Assembly: GCF_003614925.1 (NCBI RefSeq)
Contig: NZ_QYLP01000034.1
Coordinates: 1-54,825 of the forward strand
Length of the DNA: 54,825 bases
From: Arthrobacter celericrescens
GTDB lineage: Bacteria > Actinomycetota > Actinomycetes > Actinomycetales > Micrococcaceae
Direction: 5' to 3'
The stretch's first letter is position 1; each line of letters opens with the position of its first letter. Position numbers and translations under genes: made by a program. Positions 32,467-40,420 of the stretch are shown here, piece after piece. The notes under the pieces were generated by a model. That model ran no database searches. It was not told the origin of the DNA and saw nothing but the letters and a program-made list of their open reading frames with translations.

Positions 32467-33375
32467 CTAGGCCACGCCCAGGCGCAACAGCCGCGCCCGG
32501 GCGGCCTTCTCGCTGGAGCTCTGCCGTCCCAGGCCGAGGCGCACGACGGCGAGCACCAGCCGGGCGGGCAGCACGGTGGGCAGCGGGATTGGACCCAGGT
32601 GCGGCGTCCGCAGGCCGAGCAGCTCCCGGTACCTCGGGTCCAGGCTTGCGACGGCGGCATTGAAGAGGATGCGGTACCCGGCCCGCAGGGAGGGTGCCAG
32701 GGGAGGGTTGCGGATGAACTCCACGGTTTCCCGGAGCCGGGCATCGGAACGGAGCTCGCCCGAGGCGTACCAGCGGTCCATTTCCTCGGCGACCCCGGCG
32801 ACAGTCTCCGGAGGGTTGATGACTCCCATCAGCCGCCCGGCCTGCGCCCACTCCCGCACGTACGCGTCGGCGCCGCCGGGGATGGAGCCGCCCCAGATGC
32901 GATGGACGGAAACAAAGGAGTCGGCGTAGGTGGCGTGCACCCAGCCGAGCAGTTCGGGATCGAGGGCGGAGTAGCTGCGCGGCTTGCCCTGGTTGTCGGT
33001 GTACGTGCCGTGCACGAAGCGGTGGACCTGCCGCACCTTCGCCGTGGCCTCCCGTGCGGCGGCCTCGGAGCCGTAGCTGACCGTGAAGATCCAGCGGATG
33101 GTGCCGGCCAGCCGGCCCAGCGGATCCTCCCGGAACGCGGAGTGGTCGTAGACCCCCGCGAGGGCGCCGGGATGCAGGGACTGGGTCAGCAGGACCCGGA
33201 TGCCGGAGATGATCGTGGCCATGGATCCGTGCACCGCCCACACGGCCGAGCCGGGACGGTGGTAGCCGGGGTCGTTGCCCTCGGCGAGTGCCAGCACCCA
33301 GTCAGGGATCCCGTGCGGGTGGCCGGTGAAGGTCGTCCGCAGTTCGCCCCGCCATTTCCGGATGAAGCTGACCAT
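32467..33375 (-). CDS. MpaB/DUF2236-family oxygenase-like protein
   Basis: A 302-residue DUF2236 protein, related to the latex-clearing protein and mycophenolic acid biosynthesis protein MpaB. Diagnostic stretches are GSAVWAVHGSMATIISG, YDHSAFREDPLGRLAGTIRW and ELLGWVHATYADSFVSVHR, the latter with the conserved His of the haem/metal site. A GTG at 33378 is an alternative start one codon upstream. The substrate is unknown. It is convergent with putA. Confidence 0.8.
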   Translation of the reverse strand: MVSFIRKWRGELRTTFTGHPHGIPDWVLALAEGNDPGYHRPGSAVWAVHGSMATIISGIRVLLTQSLHPGALAGVYDHSAFREDPLGRLAGTIRWIFTVSYGSEAAAREATAKVRQVHRFVHGTYTDNQGKPRSYSALDPELLGWVHATYADSFVSVHRIWGGSIPGGADAYVREWAQAGRLMGVINPPETVAGVAEEMDRWYASGELRSDARLRETVEFIRNPPLAPSLRAGYRILFNAAVASLDPRYRELLGLRTPHLGPIPLPTVLPARLVLAVVRLGLGRQSSSEKAARARLLRLGVA

Positions 33376-33423
33376 CACTCATTTTGTGCCCGGGGCGGCC
33401 TCCCGGCAAAGAGGCACGAACGC

Positions 33424-33459
33424 AAAAGGTGGCCGCGGCACTCACGCCGCGGCCACCTT
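33424..33459 (-). terminator. Rho-independent terminator of the MFS exporter gene
   Basis: On the minus strand AAGGTGGCCGCGGC pairs perfectly over 14 bp (33446-33459 with 33426-33439) around a 6-base loop and ends in TTTT. It lies 19 bases past the exporter stop. Confidence 0.85.
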
Positions 33460-33477
33460 CCGCAATCACTCCCGCAG

Positions 33478-34935
33478 TCAGGCTGCCGGCTGCTCAGTAA
33501 GCACCCGGCGTCGGCGTCCCGGGGAGGCTGCCACCAGCAGCGCGGCGATCGCGACGGCGGCACTCAGGATCAGTCCCGGACGGTACTGTTCCAGCATCGC
33601 GGCCGCGTCCGGGGCGCCCGCCGCATGGCCGTGCCCGCTGACGATCGCCGTGGTGACAGCGAGCACCAGGGCCGCGCCCACCTGCGTACTCGTCTGGATC
33701 AGGCCGGCGGCCAGGCCCTGTTCGGAGTCGCGGATCCCGGCGGTCGCCTGGACGTTGATGGACGGGAAGGCCAGGGCGAAGCCGATGCCGAGCAGGATGA
33801 TCGAGGGCAGGATGTCCAGCACGTAGTTGGGCGTGGTGCCCACTCGCAGGAACAACACGTATCCCAGGCCCAGGGACACCAGCCCGGTGAGGATCAGCGT
33901 GGTGGCTCCGAACCTGTCGATCAGCCGGTCCGCGAACGGGGCGCTCGTGGCCACGATCAGGCCAGCGGGGAGCAGGGCCAGGGCCATGCCCAGCGGAGAC
34001 CAGCCCAGCACGGACTGCAGGAACAGGGTGACGATGAACTGGAAGCTCAGGTAGGAACCGAACAAGCCGATCGCGCTCAGGTTGGCCTTGGCCACCCAGC
34101 CTTCGCGCAGGATGCCGAAGCGGATCAGCGGGTGCTTGACCTTGTTCTCGATTACGGCGAACGCCGCCAGCACCGCGGCGGAGACTGCGAACCCGGCGAT
34201 TGTTGCCACAGATCCCCAGCCCTTTTCCGGAGCCGATACCAAGGTGTACACGAGGCCGAGCATGCCCAGGGCGAGCGTTACCGCGCCCCAGATGTCGTGC
34301 CCGCTGTTTTCCGCCGTCGGCTTGTCCTTCGGGATGTACCGGAGGCCGAGGAGGACGACGACGACGGCGATCGGCACCGAGACGAGGAACGTCCAGCGCC
34401 AGCTGAGGCTGGTCATGAGGCCGCCGACCACCAGGCCGAGCGAGAAACCGCTCGCCCCGAAAGTGGTGAAGATGGATAGTGCCTTGTTGCGCTCGCGGCC
34501 TTCCGCGAAGTTGGTGGTGATGATGGAGAAACCGGTGGGCGCCGTGAACGCGGCCGCCAGTCCCTTGACGAAGCGGGTGGCGATCAGGACGGTGGGGTCG
34601 TTCACCAGGCCGCCCAGCAGGGAGGCGGCAGCGAAGACGCTGAGGGCGATCAGGAAGATCCGGCGCCGGCCCAGAAGGTCGGCGAGGCGGCCGCCCAAGA
34701 GCAGCAGGCTTCCGTAGCCCAGGACGTAGGCGGACACGATCCACTGCAGGGAGTCGGTGCCAAGTCCGAGTTCGTGGCCAATGGAGGGAAGGGCGACGCC
34801 CACCATGGAAACGTCCAGGCCGTCGAGGGCGAGGACGGTGCAGACCACCATCAGCAGGAGCCACTGGGCGCGGGTCCAGCGGACGGCATCGTGGAGTTTT
34901 TCGGCAGATCTTTCGAGGGTGTTCGTCGAAGTCAT
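33478..34935 (-). CDS. MFS drug efflux transporter, DHA2 type
   Basis: A 485-residue protein with about 14 membrane segments. The first segment contains LLMVVCTVLALDGLDVSMVGVALP. The motif-A loop is GGRLADLLGRRRIF and the motif-C segment is GFSLGLVVGGLMTS. It should be a proton-coupled exporter of small toxic compounds. It is divergent from a MarR regulator with repeated motifs between them, which suggests repression released by the substrate. Confidence 0.9.
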   Translation of the reverse strand: MTSTNTLERSAEKLHDAVRWTRAQWLLLMVVCTVLALDGLDVSMVGVALPSIGHELGLGTDSLQWIVSAYVLGYGSLLLLGGRLADLLGRRRIFLIALSVFAAASLLGGLVNDPTVLIATRFVKGLAAAFTAPTGFSIITTNFAEGRERNKALSIFTTFGASGFSLGLVVGGLMTSLSWRWTFLVSVPIAVVVVLLGLRYIPKDKPTAENSGHDIWGAVTLALGMLGLVYTLVSAPEKGWGSVATIAGFAVSAAVLAAFAVIENKVKHPLIRFGILREGWVAKANLSAIGLFGSYLSFQFIVTLFLQSVLGWSPLGMALALLPAGLIVATSAPFADRLIDRFGATTLILTGLVSLGLGYVLFLRVGTTPNYVLDILPSIILLGIGFALAFPSINVQATAGIRDSEQGLAAGLIQTSTQVGAALVLAVTTAIVSGHGHAAGAPDAAAMLEQYRPGLILSAAVAIAALLVAASPGRRRRVLTEQPAA

Positions 34936-35031
34936 GGCATCAAGGTATATGACGCGTCATTCAATGACAAGGAATATGACGCGGAATCTTATGACGTGGC
35001 ATTTAAATGTGCCATGAACTAGAATCGGGGC
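34936..35031. promoter_or_regulatory. Operator region between exporter and MarR genes
   Basis: The region is rich in ATGAC motifs: the palindrome ATGACGCGTCAT (34949-34960), AATGACA (34963-34969), ATATGACGCG (34974-34983) and TTATGACGTGG (34989-34999). It also holds CATTTAAATG (35000-35009) within TGGCATTTAAATGTGCCA. The MarR protein probably binds some of these. Confidence 0.6.
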
Positions 35032-35406
35032 ATGGCAACGACAGACCGCCAGTTGGTTGAGCAATGGCGCAGCATCCAGGACGCCTACTTCCGCACCTCC
35101 TGTGCGATCGACCGGGCGCTTGAGGCCAAGTTCGATATCGGCCTCAACGAATTCGAAATCCTGGACCTCGTGGCGGAGAGTTCCGAGACCGCATGCCGCA
35201 TGAAGGCCCTTGGGGAGCGCACCCCCATGACGCAAAGCGCCGTGTCCAAGGTGGTGGACCGGCTCGAAAAAGCCGGGCTCCTGGCCCGGCATTCCTGCGC
35301 GGACGATCGCCGCTCCCTGTTCCTCGAACTGACCGCCGCTGGCCGCAAGCTCCACGAGCAGGCCGCCGTCGAGCACCGCGCCCTGCTGAAGGAAAACCTC
35401 AGCTGA
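35032..35406 (+). CDS. MarR-family regulator
   Basis: A 124-residue winged-helix protein. Helix-turn-helix residues are MTQSAVSKVVDRLEKAGLLARHSCADDRR (wing DDRR), and the dimerisation helices are at both ends. It is at the short end for MarR proteins. Divergent position makes it the likely repressor of the DHA2 exporter. Confidence 0.85.
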   Translation: MATTDRQLVEQWRSIQDAYFRTSCAIDRALEAKFDIGLNEFEILDLVAESSETACRMKALGERTPMTQSAVSKVVDRLEKAGLLARHSCADDRRSLFLELTAAGRKLHEQAAVEHRALLKENLS

Positions 35407-35505
35407 GCGGAGCGCTCCCCGCGGGGGGTTCCTTTTCCCTTCCCGTGACGTCAGAATAGGCGTGTGCGTCCGGGCTAGGAGGGCGCTGCGTTATGGGGAG
35501 TGCAA

Positions 35506-36792
35506 GTGGGTAAACACCACGAAGCCGGCCAGGTGTTCGTCTTGGTGCGGTCGAAGGCTTTCGGACGATCCTTGTTCTGGAGCCTCTTCGGAGTCCTGAT
35601 GTTGCTGGCATTTGGTGCCCAGGGCCCCCTACCCATGGCGTCATCCCAAGCCGAACCTGTCGCGAGCGGCACGGTGGGCCCGTACCTGCTGGACGACGGC
35701 GGCCCGACCACCTCCCCGACGGCCGGTGCCGACGCGATCCTCTCCTTTGAACGGACCACCGTGGATACCGTCGCGAAGAGCGGCAAACGCCACCTCAACG
35801 TTGCGTCACGGGACCTGGACAGGCCGGGTAAGGGCAAGCTCTACGCTCCCCTCGAGGATCTGGTTCCCACGTCCCCTTTCGGCCTTCGCATTGACCCGCT
35901 GAGCGGAAAGCCCGGCGAGTTCCACTGGGGCCGGGACTTCGCGGCCGCCTGCGGTGCCCGGGTCTACGCCGCCGACGCCGGTGTGGTCCGCGCCGTCGGC
36001 TGGCACTTGTGGGGCGGCGGAAACCGGGTGGAAATCGACCACGGCAACGGTCTCATCACCACTTACAACCACCTGCAGGCGATCGGGGTCACGAAGGGCC
36101 AGTCGGTCAAGGTGGGGCAGGTCATCGCCAAGGTCGGCACCACAGGATCCTCGACCGGGTGCCACTTGCATTTCGAGACCATCGTCAACGGCACGCACAC
36201 TGATCCCGCCGCTTGGACCCTCATCCCGATCAGGCAGTCCGACCCGCTCGACAACCTCCCGATGGTCAGCTTCGCCCCGGGGTCGGGAACCACGGAGGCC
36301 GAAGCGCCGGCCTGGGCGGTTCCAGTGGAGGCGGCCCCTGAGCGGGAAGTCATCGGCGGTGAGCAGGAGGCCCGCGTCACGGCGACGCCAACGGCAAGTC
36401 CTACGGCTACGGCTACTCCGAGTCCGACGGCAACCAGTACTGCTACGCCGACGCCGACTCAGACCCAAACTCACACAGCAACGCCGACGCCGACGCCCAC
36501 AGAAACCCCGACGCCAACAGAAACGCCGACGCCCACAGAGACTGCGACGCCGACACCGACCGCCACCCCAACGCAGAGCACGCTTCCCGCACCGGCCCCG
36601 ACAGCACCCGCCCCGACCGTGACCGAGACGCCGGTCCCCACGCTGACCGAAACCCCCGTCCCCACGCTGACCGAGACCCCCACGCTGACCGAAACCCCCG
36701 TGCCCACGAGCCCGCTGCCTAGTACGACCACGCTCGAGGTGAGTCCGTCTCCGTCGGAGACGCTTCCGGAATCAACGGCTCCGACCCCTTGA
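35506..36792 (+). CDS. M23-family peptidase with Thr/Pro-rich tail
   Basis: About 428 residues. An N-terminal hydrophobic segment (FWSLFGVLMLLAFGAQ) acts as signal or anchor. A LytM/M23 zinc peptidase domain follows: HWGRDFAA carries the His and Asp ligands, HLHFE carries the catalytic and ligand histidines, and GNRVEIDHGNGLITTYNHL is typical. From about 280 onward the protein is almost only Thr, Pro, Ala, Glu and Ser in TPTPTETP-like repeats. It would cut or remodel peptidoglycan outside the membrane; the tail may span the wall or be glycosylated. GTG 35506 has GGGGAG 5 bases upstream; GTG 35500 is an alternative. Confidence 0.85.
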   Translation: MGKHHEAGQVFVLVRSKAFGRSLFWSLFGVLMLLAFGAQGPLPMASSQAEPVASGTVGPYLLDDGGPTTSPTAGADAILSFERTTVDTVAKSGKRHLNVASRDLDRPGKGKLYAPLEDLVPTSPFGLRIDPLSGKPGEFHWGRDFAAACGARVYAADAGVVRAVGWHLWGGGNRVEIDHGNGLITTYNHLQAIGVTKGQSVKVGQVIAKVGTTGSSTGCHLHFETIVNGTHTDPAAWTLIPIRQSDPLDNLPMVSFAPGSGTTEAEAPAWAVPVEAAPEREVIGGEQEARVTATPTASPTATATPSPTATSTATPTPTQTQTHTATPTPTPTETPTPTETPTPTETATPTPTATPTQSTLPAPAPTAPAPTVTETPVPTLTETPVPTLTETPTLTETPVPTSPLPSTTTLEVSPSPSETLPESTAPTP

Positions 36793-36864
36793 GCGGCTCC
36801 CCGACAGGTTCCCGCAGCGACGCCGTTTTCGGCTGCGTCCTTCCCCCGCATTAGACTCGGACCC

Positions 36865-37350
36865 ATGTCTCCTCTCCACTCCATCCCGCTCACCTTCAAC
36901 GACGGCTCTGAAGGGGACTTCGGGCGCTTCGCCGGCAAGGCCGTGCTGGTGGTCAACGTGGCTTCCGCCTGCGGCTACACCAAGCAGTACGCGGGACTGG
37001 AGGAGCTGTATGGCAAGTACCGTGGGCAGGGCCTCGAGATCCTGGGTGTGCCGTGCAACCAGTTCGGCGGCCAAGAGCAGGGCAGCGACGCCGAAATCGC
37101 CGAGTTCTGCCAGCGCAACTTCGGCGTCACGTTCCCGCTGATGAGCAAGAGCAACGTGCTCGGCAAGCAGCAGCACCCGCTCTACACCGAGCTCACCCGG
37201 CCCGCGGACGGCGCCGAACGGCAGAAGGTGAAATGGAACTTCGAGAAGTTCCTGGTCAGCCGCGACGGTGAGTTGCTCGCCCGCTTCCCGTCCGCCGTCG
37301 AGCCCGATTCCGCAGAGCTGATCGGCGCGCTCGAAGAAGCCCTCGCCTGA
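36865..37350 (+). CDS. Glutathione peroxidase-family thiol peroxidase
   Basis: A 161-residue thioredoxin-fold peroxidase. The peroxidatic cysteine lies in NVASACGYT, followed by ILGVPCNQFGGQEQGS and VKWNFEKFLV. The catalytic residue is Cys, not selenocysteine. Actinobacteria usually lack glutathione, so the reductant is probably thioredoxin or a mycothiol system. Confidence 0.92.
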   Translation: MSPLHSIPLTFNDGSEGDFGRFAGKAVLVVNVASACGYTKQYAGLEELYGKYRGQGLEILGVPCNQFGGQEQGSDAEIAEFCQRNFGVTFPLMSKSNVLGKQQHPLYTELTRPADGAERQKVKWNFEKFLVSRDGELLARFPSAVEPDSAELIGALEEALA

Positions 37351-37457
37351 CCTCGGGGCACCCCGCCGCACAGTCTCGACATCGGCCCCTCCCGGGAACA
37401 CACTGGGCATGACCGCGCGGGCGGCCGCGCGCTCGGAACCCAAGGAGGATGCAGGCG

Positions 37458-38216
37458 ATGGACAACAAGGATCTGGTGCAGAAGGCCGGCAAGGAACTTT
37501 TCATTGACCGGGACCCCAGCGCAATCGACCGCTGGTGGGCAGCCGATTACCGCCAGCACAGCGCCATGGCCGGAGATGGCCCCGGGGCGCTGCGCGAACT
37601 TGTGGCGAATGTCCCCGGGGACTTCCGTTTCGAGCCTGTACGCATACTCGCCGACGGCGATCTCGTCGCCGTGCACAGCACCTACCACGGCTTCGGTCCG
37701 GTGCCGCTGGTCGCCTTCGATATTTTCCGGATCGCCGACGGGAAACTTGCCGAACACTGGGATGCGCTGCAGCCAGTAGTGGAGGAGACGGCAAGCGGCC
37801 GCAGCCAGGTGGACGGCCCGACGGCGGTCACCGCACCCGAGCAGACCGAGGCGAACCGCGCCCTCGTGCTGGGCTTTGTCGAGGCAGTGCTCAGGGACGG
37901 GCAGGCCGAACGGATCGGCGAGTTCATCAGCTCCGAGCGGTACCTTCAACACAATCCGTCCGTGCCGGACGGATTGGACGGACTCGGCGCCGCCCTCAAG
38001 GCCTGGGCCGAGCAGGGCATCACCGTGCAGTACACCACGGTGCACCGTTCAGTGGCCGAAGGCGAGTTTGTCCTGACCCAGTCGGAAGGGCTGCTGGGCG
38101 GTAATCCGACGGCGTTCTACGACCTTTTCCGGGTGGACGGCGGGAAGATCGTGGAACACTGGGACGTCGTGGCGGAGATCCCGGAGTCGGTTCCGCACGG
38201 CAACGGGCTTTTCTAG
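37458..38216 (+). CDS. Protein with two SnoaL-like domains
   Basis: A 252-residue protein made of two consecutive NTF2/SnoaL-like domains. Each has a YxQHxxxxxDGxxxL motif (DYRQHSAMAGDGPGAL; RYLQHNPSVPDGLDGL) and ends in a D-x-FR-x-x-GK-x-x-EHWD strand. ATG 37458 is chosen because AAGGAGG ends 9 bases upstream; the ATG at 37449 would overlap the site. Such domains bind or isomerise small molecules, but no substrate is suggested. It may follow the peroxidase gene in one transcript. Confidence 0.8.
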   Translation: MDNKDLVQKAGKELFIDRDPSAIDRWWAADYRQHSAMAGDGPGALRELVANVPGDFRFEPVRILADGDLVAVHSTYHGFGPVPLVAFDIFRIADGKLAEHWDALQPVVEETASGRSQVDGPTAVTAPEQTEANRALVLGFVEAVLRDGQAERIGEFISSERYLQHNPSVPDGLDGLGAALKAWAEQGITVQYTTVHRSVAEGEFVLTQSEGLLGGNPTAFYDLFRVDGGKIVEHWDVVAEIPESVPHGNGLF

Positions 38217-38222
38217 GCCCTT

Positions 38223-39431
38223 CTAGGCTGCGGTGATCTTCAACGGGAGCGAGCGCCAGCCGCGCAGGGTGTTGTGCAGGTACGGCACCGGGTCCCCGGC
38301 CGGTTCGATGCTCCTGATCCGGGCTGCCATCTCGGTGAACAGCACGTCCATTTCGAGGCGGGAGATCGGCTGCCCTACGCATTGATGGATGCCCATGCCG
38401 AACGCCAGGTGTCCGCCGGCATTGCGGTCGATCCGGAATTCGTCCGCGGTGTCCCCCCACTGGCGGGCGTCGCGGTTCGCCGAACCCACGAACAGCAGCA
38501 CCTTCGACCCGGCCGCCAGCGGAACGCCGCAGAACACCGTGTCGGTGGACACGGTCCGGAAGAAGGATTGGAAGGGCGATTCGAAGCGCAGTGCCTCGTC
38601 GATGGCGAACTTTGCCAGCCGCGGATTGGCATGCAGCGCCGCCCACTGTTCCGGGTGGGCGGCCAGCGCCTGCACAGTGTTCCCGATCGAGAACACCGTG
38701 GTGTCCAGCCCGGCCGAGAGCATGGCGCGCACCAGCAGCGCGGCCTGGTCCGCGGTGATTTCGCCGCGGTCAGCCGCAGCCCAGATTTGCGCGCCCATGC
38801 CGTCCGGAGCAAGGCTTTCCCGGGCGCAGTTGGCCATGACCCATTCGTGGGTGCCGGCGCCCTTCTCGAAAAATGAGCGGGAGCGCTCGTCGTCGGGCCC
38901 GAAGGCGCTGAAGTTCATGGCGCCGTGCGGCAGCAAGTTCTCCTCGCGGCCCTCCCGGGGGATCCCGACGGCGTCGCCGAACACCCGGAGGGGGAACAGC
39001 TCCGCAAGCTCCGTGACGCCGTCGAACGTCCCTTGTTCGATCAGCCGGTCCACCAGCTCCTTGGCGAAGACCTCGAACCCGGCCCGCAGGGAGCGCACGC
39101 CGCGCGGCGAGATCACCCCGGCCATCGCCGCACGCATCGGGCCGTGGACAGGCGGGTCGGACTCGAGGATGCCTTGCGGGCGCCACGCGGGCTCCTTGTG
39201 CAGGTTCTTAGGCCCCACGCCGGCGCCGGAGATGAAGGTGCGGTAGTCCTCAAGGATTTCGCGGCACTCTGCGAAACCGGCGAAGGCGGGAACCCCGTAC
39301 TTCTCCAGCCACACCGCGGGACCGGCCGCGCGCATCCGGTCGAACAGCGGGTACGGATCGGCCAGGTTCCCATCCGTGTAGGGGTCGTCCGTGAAGACGG
39401 GAAGGGCCTGCGGGGGAGTCGTCTGTGACAT
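38223..39431 (-). CDS. Cytochrome P450
   Basis: A 402-residue soluble P450. The haem-binding motif is FGMGIHQCVGQ (Cys near 350), the ExxR motif is EALR, and the oxygen-activation I-helix reads LSAGLDTT. Its N-terminus (DPYTDGNLADPYPLFDRMR) and overall pattern resemble the CYP199 group acting on small aromatic acids. It is divergent from an IclR gene and next to an aromatic amino acid lyase and a VanB-like reductase, which could serve as electron donor. It is convergent with the double SnoaL gene. Confidence 0.88.
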   Translation of the reverse strand: MSQTTPPQALPVFTDDPYTDGNLADPYPLFDRMRAAGPAVWLEKYGVPAFAGFAECREILEDYRTFISGAGVGPKNLHKEPAWRPQGILESDPPVHGPMRAAMAGVISPRGVRSLRAGFEVFAKELVDRLIEQGTFDGVTELAELFPLRVFGDAVGIPREGREENLLPHGAMNFSAFGPDDERSRSFFEKGAGTHEWVMANCARESLAPDGMGAQIWAAADRGEITADQAALLVRAMLSAGLDTTVFSIGNTVQALAAHPEQWAALHANPRLAKFAIDEALRFESPFQSFFRTVSTDTVFCGVPLAAGSKVLLFVGSANRDARQWGDTADEFRIDRNAGGHLAFGMGIHQCVGQPISRLEMDVLFTEMAARIRSIEPAGDPVPYLHNTLRGWRSLPLKITAA

Positions 39432-39613
39432 CGGTGCCTCATTCCAGTCGCTTCGTCGCTGCGGGGCAGCGGATGTGTGGCCTCACGGTATCCGCCGCGG
39501 ACGGACGGTGATAACAGCGATTCTCATTCTGCGGGAATACAGTTTGTCCAAGCGCCTGAATGCCCCGCACGATCTACTGCGTAACGGCCCACGGCGGAAC
39601 GGAAGGACGGGCA

Positions 39614-40420
39614 GTGGCAGGACAGGCATCATTCGAGCGCGGCCTCAGGATCCTCTCCGCCGTCGCCGACGCCGGAGACACCACCGTTGAAGCCGTCGCC
39701 GCCAAACTGGGCATCCCGGTCAGCAGCACCTACCGCTACTTCCGGCAGCTGCGCGAGCTCGGCTTCGTCCAAGAGGACGCCGGGCTGTACCGACCGGGCC
39801 GGGCTCTGCTGTCCCTCTCCGGACGGCACCTGACGCAAAGCCACCTGGCCGAGGTGGGCACGGCTGTGCTCAAGGACATCGTGGACACCGTGGGCGAAAC
39901 CGCCGTCATGGTGATCCGGGTGGGCACCCGCGCCATGTGCCTGCGCCGGGTCGAACCGGACAAGGCCATCAAGTACACCTTCGCCGTCAACGAACTCCTG
40001 CCGCTCAGTGCGGGAGCAGGCCCGCGGGCGCTGCTCGCCTGGGCGCCTGCCGACGTCGTGCGCCAGGTGCTCGACGGCGGACTGCCGCGCTTCACGGACA
40101 ACACACCCACCGCGGAACAGCTGCAGTCCAGCCTCGCGCAGATCCGCACCTCCGGCTGGGTGGTCTCCCGCGGGGAACTCGACCCCGGCGCCGTGTCCGT
40201 GGCGGTTCCGGTGATGTTCGACGGCGAGGCCGTCTGCGCGCTTAACGTTGCCGGGCCGGAGAGCCGCTGCGGCTCGCGCACCTGGCTGAACAACACCCTG
40301 AAGACCATGAATGAGGCAGCGGAGAACCTGGCGGCGTCGCTGGGAACCCTCGCGGGCCAAGGAACAACACGCCGATACACAACACAGGAGGCAGGCGATG
40401 ACGCCGCACACTCTGCTTGA
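39614..40420 (+). CDS. IclR-family regulator
   Basis: A 268-residue IclR protein. The N-terminal winged helix is FERGLRILSAVADAGDTTVE with SSTYRYFRQLRELGFV, and the C-terminal effector domain includes LPLSAGAGPRALLAW and VSVAVPVMFDGEAVCALNVAGP. GTG 39614 has GGAAGGA 6 bases upstream; an ATG at 39560 is in frame but weaker. Its end overlaps the start of the lyase gene by 23 bases. It likely controls the divergent P450 and the downstream lyase and reductase. Confidence 0.87.
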   Translation: MAGQASFERGLRILSAVADAGDTTVEAVAAKLGIPVSSTYRYFRQLRELGFVQEDAGLYRPGRALLSLSGRHLTQSHLAEVGTAVLKDIVDTVGETAVMVIRVGTRAMCLRRVEPDKAIKYTFAVNELLPLSAGAGPRALLAWAPADVVRQVLDGGLPRFTDNTPTAEQLQSSLAQIRTSGWVVSRGELDPGAVSVAVPVMFDGEAVCALNVAGPESRCGSRTWLNNTLKTMNEAAENLAASLGTLAGQGTTRRYTTQEAGDDAAHSA

